Below, piece by piece: positions 37,516 to 42,799 of a stretch of 42,799 nucleotides of DNA; the stretch's first letter is position 1; each line of letters begins with the position of its first letter. The notes beneath the pieces were generated by a model. The model had not been told where the DNA came from. It was given only the letters and a program-made list of their open reading frames with translations, and did no database searches. The position numbers and the translations under genes were made by a program. Source of the stretch: Solirubrobacterales bacterium (GTDB lineage: Bacteria; Actinomycetota; Thermoleophilia; Solirubrobacterales; Solirubrobacteraceae); contig DAHUYL010000202.1 in the NCBI GenBank assembly GCA_027315255.1, positions 1 through 42,799 of the forward strand, read 5' to 3'.

Positions 37516-38246
37516 CCGGGCTCAACTACACCCGCTTCGAGCTGAAACGGGCGTTTCGCAACCGGCGCTTCTTCATGTTCTCGTTCGGCTTTCCGCTCGT
37601 CCTCTACTACCTGATCGCCGCACCGCAGCGGAACACTCACAACCTCGCCGGCACCGGCATCTCGGCGCCGCTGTACTACATGCTCGGCCTCGCCTCGTTC
37701 GGGACGATGGCCTCGATGATCTCCAGCGGGGGTCGGATCGCCGGCGAGCGGCAGGCCGGCTGGACGCGTCAGCTGCGGATCACGCCGCTGTCGCCCCGGG
37801 CGTACTTCCGAGCGAAGGTGATCGCCTCCTACGCGATGGCGATCACCAGCATGCTGCTGCTGTACATCGCGGGCACGACCCTGGGTGTCAGCCTGTCGGC
37901 GCGCGTCTGGCTCGAGATGACGGGGCTGATCCTCGTCGCGCTGCTGCCGTTCGCCGCGCTGGGTATCACGCTCGGGCACCTGATGAACGTCGATTCGGTG
38001 GGGCCTCTGACTGGCGGCCTGGTCGCGATCCTCGCGTTCCTCAGCGGCACCTGGTTTCCGCTCACCCACGGCTTCCTGTACGACGTCGGCCAGTACATCC
38101 CCGGCTATTGGATCGTGCAGGCACGGGACATCGCCTATCACGGTCACGGCTGGACGACCAAGGGCTGGGCTGTGGTGGTGATCTGGACCCTCGTGCTCGT
38201 GATCCTGGCTCGCATCGCGTACCGCCGCGACACGCAACGGGTCTGA
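37512..38246 (+). CDS. ABC-2 type exporter, permease subunit
   Basis: 244 residues from GTG 37512 with six hydrophobic segments: FFMFSFGFPLVLYYLIAA, YYMLGLASFGTMASMISSGG, AMAITSMLLLYIAGTTLGVS, LIALLPF-like segment in MTGLILVALLPFAALGI, GGLVAILAFLSGTWFPL and VVVIWTLVLVILARIAY. The loop GGRIAGERQAGWTRQLRITP LSPRAYFRAK is typical of ABC2_membrane proteins. It pairs with the ATPase by a four-base overlap. Confidence 0.9.
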   Translation: MTGLNYTRFELKRAFRNRRFFMFSFGFPLVLYYLIAAPQRNTHNLAGTGISAPLYYMLGLASFGTMASMISSGGRIAGERQAGWTRQLRITPLSPRAYFRAKVIASYAMAITSMLLLYIAGTTLGVSLSARVWLEMTGLILVALLPFAALGITLGHLMNVDSVGPLTGGLVAILAFLSGTWFPLTHGFLYDVGQYIPGYWIVQARDIAYHGHGWTTKGWAVVVIWTLVLVILARIAYRRDTQRV

Positions 38247-38310
38247 GCTTCTGCGCTGACGCCATCCGTTTCACCCGAGGATTTCCCGGCCCGAGCCATC
38301 ACATGTCTGA

Positions 38311-38326
38311 GCGCGTCTGGACGCGC
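38311..38326 (+). terminator. Hairpin after the exporter operon
   Basis: GCGCGT-CTGG-ACGCGC, six-base stem, about 65 bp after the permease stop. A longer-range pair GGGGAGGCGG / CCGCCTCCCC (about 38330 and 38383) could extend it. No T-run; low certainty. Confidence 0.4.
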
Positions 38327-38436
38327 CTGGGGGAGGCGGCGACACCGCCGTAGCACCAGCACGACTTGTCTCACCGCCTCCCCTCGTCCACGCCCAGCCG
38401 TCGCCCATCTATGCAACGACTTTCCGGTGCAGGACG

Positions 38437-39918
38437 CTAGCACGAGAAGGCGCGGTGCGTAGAGACCACGAACGTGCTGCGGCCAGTTCGGACCAGCGCG
38501 CTGACAACGACGACGCTCCTCCCCGGTGGCAGATATACATCGGGTGGGTTGCGCAACGCGCGGCGCAACGGGAGGCCCGTGAGGGTCAGCAACCGGCGGC
38601 CGCGGATGGACACCCACAGCCTGAGAACCCGTGAGCCCGCCTGCCGGTGTGGCAAAGACAGCTTGAAACCGCATCTGAACATCGCCGTGACGTTGTGATC
38701 GGAGCTCATCGTCACTTGGCAGCCGGTCACGGAGGTGCCCGTGCAGTCCCCACCCCACCCCGCGAACACAGAGTCCTTCCCCGGCACCGGATCGAGGGTG
38801 AGGCGCCCGCCGGCCGCGAGGAGCGTCGTGCAGGTCACGGTCGTACCGTTCTTGTTCGCACACGGGCGGCCGACGGTGTACACCGCGCCGGTGCCGCTGC
38901 CCTGGACTGTGATGGCGAGTCTGTATGTCGTCGCAGCGCTGCCCGTATAGGTCAGCGCGTTGCCGCTGCCGTCGACCGCCGCGCAGAACGCCGTCGACGG
39001 ACACGACACCGAGTTGAGGGGGTGCCCGGTCGTGTCGATGGGGGCCGGGGCGCTCCACGAGCTGCCGTCGTAGGCCAGCACGTTCTCGTCGGCCACCGTG
39101 ACACAGACCAACGCGGACGGGCACGACACCGAGCCGAGTGAGTTCGGGCCGTTGATGTTGGTCGGAGCGCTCCACGAGCCGCCGCTGTACGTCAACGCGT
39201 TGCCGGCGCTGTCGACCGCTGCGCAGAACGACGCCGACGGGCACGACACGTAAGCCGAGTCGGTGCCCGGGTCGCTGACGGTCATCGCACTCCACGAGCT
39301 GCCGTTGTAGATCCACGCAGCGAGGCCTGACGAGCCGCTGTAGTTGGTGCCGACCGCAACGCAGAAGGACGCCGACGGGCACGAGACCGAGCCGAAGGCG
39401 TCGACCTGGTAGTTGAAGTAAGCCGGCGCGCTCCAAGCGCTGCCGTTGTAGGTCAGCGCGCTCGCGCCGGTGCCCGACCCGCCGGCTGTCACGGCGGCGC
39501 AGAACGACGCTGACGCGCAAGACACCGATGTCAGCATGTTCACTGCGCCGGTACTGGCCGGCGCGCTCCAAGTGCTGCCGTTGTAGGTCAGCGCGTTCCC
39601 GACGGCGTCAACCGCAAGACAGAAGGACGCCGAGGGGCACGACACCGAGACAAGCGAATTCGCGAGGTCGACATCGGCCGGCGCGCTCCACTTGGTGCCG
39701 TCGTAGGTCAGCGCGTAGCCGGAGTTGTCGACCGCGGCGCAGAACGATGCCGTCGGGCATGACACCGAGACAAGGCCCGTGCTGTCGATGTTCGCCGGCG
39801 ACGACCACCCACTCGCTCCCAGCGCCGTTGAGGGCACGAGCCCGATTCCGACCGCATTGACCACCGCGATCGCCCTCAATGTTCGTGCAAGGTGGGTGTG
39901 CGCCATTGCCATTGCCAC
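38437..39918 (-). CDS. Secreted seven-repeat (probable beta-propeller) protein with a divergent InlB-like repeat domain
   Basis: 493 residues from ATG 39918, preceded by AGGAGG. Signal peptide to about residue 35 (STALG-ASG). Then exactly seven repeats of about 40-46 residues, each of the form WSAP..., SVSCPSASFCAAVD, ALTYNGS; the Cys pairs are 54/60, 94/100, 134/140, 180/186, 226/232, 266/272, 306/312. Seven such units suggest a seven-bladed propeller with one disulfide per blade (inference). Residues about 332-415 are a Gly-rich bacterial repeat domain (FAGWGGDCTGTSVTGCQVTM), followed by a basic beta domain that ends in Cys. No anchor is seen. Binding partner unknown. Confidence 0.85.
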   Translation of the reverse strand: MAMAMAHTHLARTLRAIAVVNAVGIGLVPSTALGASGWSSPANIDSTGLVSVSCPTASFCAAVDNSGYALTYDGTKWSAPADVDLANSLVSVSCPSASFCLAVDAVGNALTYNGSTWSAPASTGAVNMLTSVSCASASFCAAVTAGGSGTGASALTYNGSAWSAPAYFNYQVDAFGSVSCPSASFCVAVGTNYSGSSGLAAWIYNGSSWSAMTVSDPGTDSAYVSCPSASFCAAVDSAGNALTYSGGSWSAPTNINGPNSLGSVSCPSALVCVTVADENVLAYDGSSWSAPAPIDTTGHPLNSVSCPSTAFCAAVDGSGNALTYTGSAATTYRLAITVQGSGTGAVYTVGRPCANKNGTTVTCTTLLAAGGRLTLDPVPGKDSVFAGWGGDCTGTSVTGCQVTMSSDHNVTAMFRCGFKLSLPHRQAGSRVLRLWVSIRGRRLLTLTGLPLRRALRNPPDVYLPPGRSVVVVSALVRTGRSTFVVSTHRAFSC

Positions 39919-40000
39919 TGCCTCCTGGTTTCCGCGTCGCCGCCAGCTGTCAGCTGTCAGCGCCGGTCAATCGACGTGCCGGGCAGGATCGCCCACCAAC

Positions 40001-40029
40001 CTTGGTGGAGGCTTGGCGGAACCTTGGCG
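40001..40029 (-). promoter_or_regulatory. Three 7-mers at exact 11-bp spacing, SARP-like direct repeat
   Basis: CTTGGTG (40001), CTTGGCG (40012) and CTTGGCG (40023) on the plus strand; on the minus strand they read CGCCAAG, CGCCAAG, CACCAAG toward the propeller gene. Heptamers separated by four bases are how SARP/AfsR-type regulators bind. The lowest copy also forms a palindrome CCACCAA-CC-TTGGTGG (39993-40008). No good -10 box is visible 8 bp downstream. The site is about 80 bp upstream of the propeller ATG. Confidence 0.45.
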
Positions 40030-40049
40030 GGGCGCGGCGCCGCCCGCCC

Positions 40050-42799
40050 TCAGCCACTGGCGGCGGCGATCGCGGCCGAGGCTTGGGCGGCGAGCGCGGC
40101 CATTCCGAGCTCGGCGGCGTCGGTCAGCACCGAGCCGAGCAGCTCGCGACCGCGATGACGCCCGCCCGGCGCCCCGGCGGCCATCAGAGCTCGCCCGAGC
40201 TCAAAGCGAGTGCGTACGGCGAGTGGCCGCGCGCCGATCGCGGTGTGGAGCTCCAGCGCACGCTGGAGTCGAACGCATGCATCCTGAGAGCGCCCGAGTG
40301 TCGCCGCGAGAACGCCGAGATGGTGCTCGACCGATCCCAAGAAGACGATCGGATGACCCGTCGTCACGTAGCGAGACGCGTGCGGCGCGAGCAGCTCGTA
40401 GAGCAATTCGGCGAGCTGGCGATCTGCGGTCAGCCCGCAGCTCTGCGCCAGGCAGGACATCACCGGCAGCCAGTTGATGTCCACGGGCAGGCCGGCGAGC
40501 GGGCCTAGTCGCTCGAGCTCGGATCGTGCCTCGGTGTCACGTCCCAACTCGGCGCACAGCAGAACCAGCAGGGTGCGCCATACCGGGACATCGGGGAACC
40601 GCTCGATGTGCTCGCGCAGCTCGTCCTCCACCTCGGCCAGCCGGCCCTGCTCGCGCCGCAGCATGAACCGCAGCACGCCGAGATAGCTGCTCGCGTTCGG
40701 ATCCCCTGACCGGGTGCCGACCTCCAGCCCGGCGGTGATCAGGTCCTCGGTGTCGTCCAGACAGCCCTCGAGCAGCGACCGCATGCCAGCGAACAGCGAG
40801 ACGTGCCAGAGGTAGGCGGGCTGGCGAAAGTCGCGCGCGAGCCGCTCGTAGGCGTCGAGCTCGCGGCAGGCCGCCTCCACCCGCCCGTGCTCCAGAAGGT
40901 CGACGGCGCGCCAGGTATGGCCCCACAGCAGCACCTCGATCGCCCCGCCCGCGGCTGCCAGCTCGAGCAGCTCCGTGGTGGCCGCGAGCCGTGCGTCCAG
41001 GTCGGCGGAGCCAGAGATCGCGACCCGCCGGCTGGTCAGCGCCCTGGCCAGAGCCACCCCATCGCCGAGCCGCCGCGCCGACGCCACCGCCTCCGCGCTC
41101 AGCGTGTCGCGGCGATCGCTTCCCTCGTAATAGACCTCGACCGCCAGCCGGCTGAGGACATTCACGCGGGTGATGGAGTCCTCGGGCCCGAGCGCCCCGC
41201 ACGCCTCCTCGAGCAGAGCAACCCGCTCACGGTCCAGCATCCCCAGCTCGAGCCAGGTTCCAGCGAACCCGAGGGCTGCGCGAGCCAGCAGTTCGGGGTC
41301 ACGGCGCCCGCGGGCCAGCTCGGCGGCGCGCTGGAACGTCGCGCGTGAGCCCTCGGGCTCGACGGCGGCTCGCTGGGCAGCGCCAAGCTCGAGCAGCAGC
41401 AGGCAGCGCTCACGGTCCGGGTGGTGTGCGGGTAGCGCGTCCAGCGCCCGCTGGAAGTGCTTGCTGGCCTCCTCGTGCGCCAGCTGGGAGCGTGCACGAT
41501 GCCCAGCCCTGGCTGAGTGGACGACGGCCTTGGCGCGCGCGTCGATGCCGCCCGCGAGCAGGTAATGGTGCGCCAGTTCGGCCGAGTGCAACTCGACATC
41601 GTCGGCGTGCAGCGACGCGAGCGCCTCCGCGGCACGCCCGTGCAGCCGGGCCCGACGGGTCGGTCCGAGCGATAGGTACAGCGTGTCTCGGACCAGCGCA
41701 TGCGAGAACACGTAGCGCCCGGCGCTGTCCGGCACCTCCCCGAGCAAGTGTGCGTTGCGCGCCTCCTCGAGCAGGTCCAGCAGGCGATCCTCGTCGGTGT
41801 CGCACGTACGCGCGAGCACCTCCAGCGAGAACTCGCACCCCAGAACGGTGCTGGCCCGCAACACCAGGCCCGCCTCCTCGCCGAGGCGCCCCACCCGACG
41901 CTCGATCGTCTCACGAACGGAGGCGGGGATTCCCACCTCGGCGAGTGGCACGCGTTCGGCCCACCCGTCGGCGCCGCGCTCGTAGACGCCGCTCTCGAGC
42001 AGGTGGCGCAGCAGCTCGACGATGAAGAACGGGTTTCCTTGCGTCTCGGCACGCAACGCATCGGCGAGCGCGGGCGAGGCTCGCTCACCGGCCCAAGACT
42101 CGATCAACTCGCCCACCTCGCGCTCGTCGAGCCCGACCAGCGCGACCCGGGTCGCGAGTTGCTCGCGGTGCAGATCGGCGAGGAAGCTCGTCAACGGCCG
42201 CCCGGGCTCCCGCTCGCCGGTCCGAAATGTCCCTAAGACCAGTAGCTGCGACGGCGGCCGGCGTCGAAGCACGTGTCGCAGCAGCAGCAGCGTGGCGCGG
42301 TCGGCCCAGTGCAGGTCGTCGACGACCAGCAACAACGGTGCCTGAAGCGCCGCCGCCCGCAGCAGGCCCCCCGTCTCCTCAAACAGCCGGTAGCGCAGCA
42401 CGTCGGACCGCCCACGCTGCGGTGCAGGCAGCCCCGGAAGCCGCTGGCGCAGCTCCGGAAGCACCCGCGCCAGCTCGCCGCCGCCGCCCCCCAGCTGCTC
42501 GCCGAGCAGGTCGTCGGGGCAGTCGGCGACATAGCGGGCGAGTGCCTCGACGACCGGCTGGTAGGCGACGACCAGCTCCTCGTCGCAGCGGCCATAGAGG
42601 ACCGTGGCCCCAGCTTCGTGCACATCGCGAGCGAGCTCGGCGGCGAGGCGGGTCTTGCCGATCCCCGCCTCACCCTCGAGCACGACCAGACCCGCGCCCG
42701 CGGCCCCCGCGCGGGCCCACCCCCCGTGCAGCGGGTGCCCGGGCGTCTCGCGCCCCCCCCGCCGCCCGGCGGCCCCCCGCGGCGCCGGGGGGGCCGGCC
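40050..42799 (-). CDS. Large AAA-ATPase/TPR regulator, N-terminus outside the window
   Basis: At least 880 residues of the C-terminal part are present; the gene runs off the window end, and the last 100 bases look unreliable. Walker A GEAGIGKT (in VVLEGEAGIGKTRLAAELAR), Walker B LLLVVDDLHWADRATLLLLR, sensor region LVLGTFRTGER, and HALVRDTLYLSLGPTRRARL HGRAAEALA mark an STAND-type ATPase of the MalT/AfsR class. Residues beyond about 350 are TPR-like helical repeats, for example EASKHFQRALDALPAHHPDR. There is no LuxR helix-turn-helix at the C-terminus, so the output domain (BTAD/SARP or a cyclase) would be at the unseen N-terminus. The nearby heptamer repeats favour SARP (inference). Confidence 0.9.
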   Translation of the reverse strand, partial: PAPPAPRGAAGRRGGRETPGHPLHGGWARAGAAGAGLVVLEGEAGIGKTRLAAELARDVHEAGATVLYGRCDEELVVAYQPVVEALARYVADCPDDLLGEQLGGGGGELARVLPELRQRLPGLPAPQRGRSDVLRYRLFEETGGLLRAAALQAPLLLVVDDLHWADRATLLLLRHVLRRRPPSQLLVLGTFRTGEREPGRPLTSFLADLHREQLATRVALVGLDEREVGELIESWAGERASPALADALRAETQGNPFFIVELLRHLLESGVYERGADGWAERVPLAEVGIPASVRETIERRVGRLGEEAGLVLRASTVLGCEFSLEVLARTCDTDEDRLLDLLEEARNAHLLGEVPDSAGRYVFSHALVRDTLYLSLGPTRRARLHGRAAEALASLHADDVELHSAELAHHYLLAGGIDARAKAVVHSARAGHRARSQLAHEEASKHFQRALDALPAHHPDRERCLLLLELGAAQRAAVEPEGSRATFQRAAELARGRRDPELLARAALGFAGTWLELGMLDRERVALLEEACGALGPEDSITRVNVLSRLAVEVYYEGSDRRDTLSAEAVASARRLGDGVALARALTSRRVAISGSADLDARLAATTELLELAAAGGAIEVLLWGHTWRAVDLLEHGRVEAACRELDAYERLARDFRQPAYLWHVSLFAGMRSLLEGCLDDTEDLITAGLEVGTRSGDPNASSYLGVLRFMLRREQGRLAEVEDELREHIERFPDVPVWRTLLVLLCAELGRDTEARSELERLGPLAGLPVDINWLPVMSCLAQSCGLTADRQLAELLYELLAPHASRYVTTGHPIVFLGSVEHHLGVLAATLGRSQDACVRLQRALELHTAIGARPLAVRTRFELGRALMAAGAPGGRHRGRELLGSVLTDAAELGMAALAAQASAAIAAASG
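42700..42799. other. Window end of extreme G/C homopolymer content, probably low sequence quality
   Basis: Runs of six to eight C or G in close succession, and loss of the expected FVGRE-type motif in the coding frame just before Walker A, suggest indels or a poor contig end. Do not trust the frame here. Confidence 0.55.

Overview
The window is high-GC bacterial DNA. Gene content and order (S10/spc/alpha ribosomal clusters, the NAD-dependent ligase LigA, zinc-ribbon ribosomal proteins, many GTG starts, large secreted repeat proteins) point to a deep-branching actinobacterium. My best guess is Thermoleophilia (Solirubrobacterales-like), by inference and memory only; no rRNA gene is present to confirm it.

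Layout. 1-8410: end of rpsC, then rplP-rpmC-rpsQ-rplN-rplX-rplE-rpsZ-rpsH-rplF-rplR-rpsE-rpmD-rplO-secY-adk-map, all on the plus strand and often joined by 1-4 nt stop/start overlaps. 8489-12612: a break in the usual ribosomal order. A membrane-anchored thioredoxin-fold (DsbA-like) gene is split by a 2278-bp insertion sequence with 22-bp inverted ends and a 5-bp target duplication (AGGCT); a minus-strand AbiEi/DUF559-type gene follows. infA, usually found between map and rpmJ, is not here. 13125-16870: rpmJ-rpsM-rpsK-rpsD-rpoA-rplQ-truA. 16881-21492: Uma2-type nuclease-fold gene, then surE-ligA-MFS transporter, overlapping. 21464-22869 (minus): a small NfeD-like OB-fold protein and a flotillin. 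23046-29117: secreted beta-rich wall-type protein, D-Ala-D-Ala carboxypeptidase, patatin phospholipase, and a phosphodiester-glycosidase lipoprotein. 29352-32439: a 61-residue putative HTH protein, a MarR regulator, and a divergent MaoC hydratase-SDR-amidohydrolase operon that resembles the (R)-specific half of a multifunctional beta-oxidation enzyme. 32659-36224: secreted DUF5666-like protein with a Gly/Ser tail, murB, a second MarR gene with a clear inverted-repeat operator, and a cupin. 36235-38246: a degraded membrane-protein remnant and an ABC-2 type exporter pair. 38437-42799 (minus): a secreted protein with exactly seven Cys-paired repeats (probable seven-bladed propeller) and a large AAA/TPR regulator that runs off the end, with 11-bp-spaced heptamer repeats between them.

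Most notable: (i) a base-exact IS insertion that can be undone on paper to restore the host reading frame, while the IS end offers a replacement start codon; (ii) low-complexity extensions on ribosomal proteins S3, S5 and S17, with looser codon choice in the S5 and S17 extensions; (iii) three genes whose conserved N-termini can only be reached from CTG start codons (truA, the NfeD-like gene, the second marR); (iv) SARP-like heptamer repeats next to the AAA regulator. Ordinary housekeeping genes fill most of the first half. No CRISPR array, tRNA or rRNA gene was seen.
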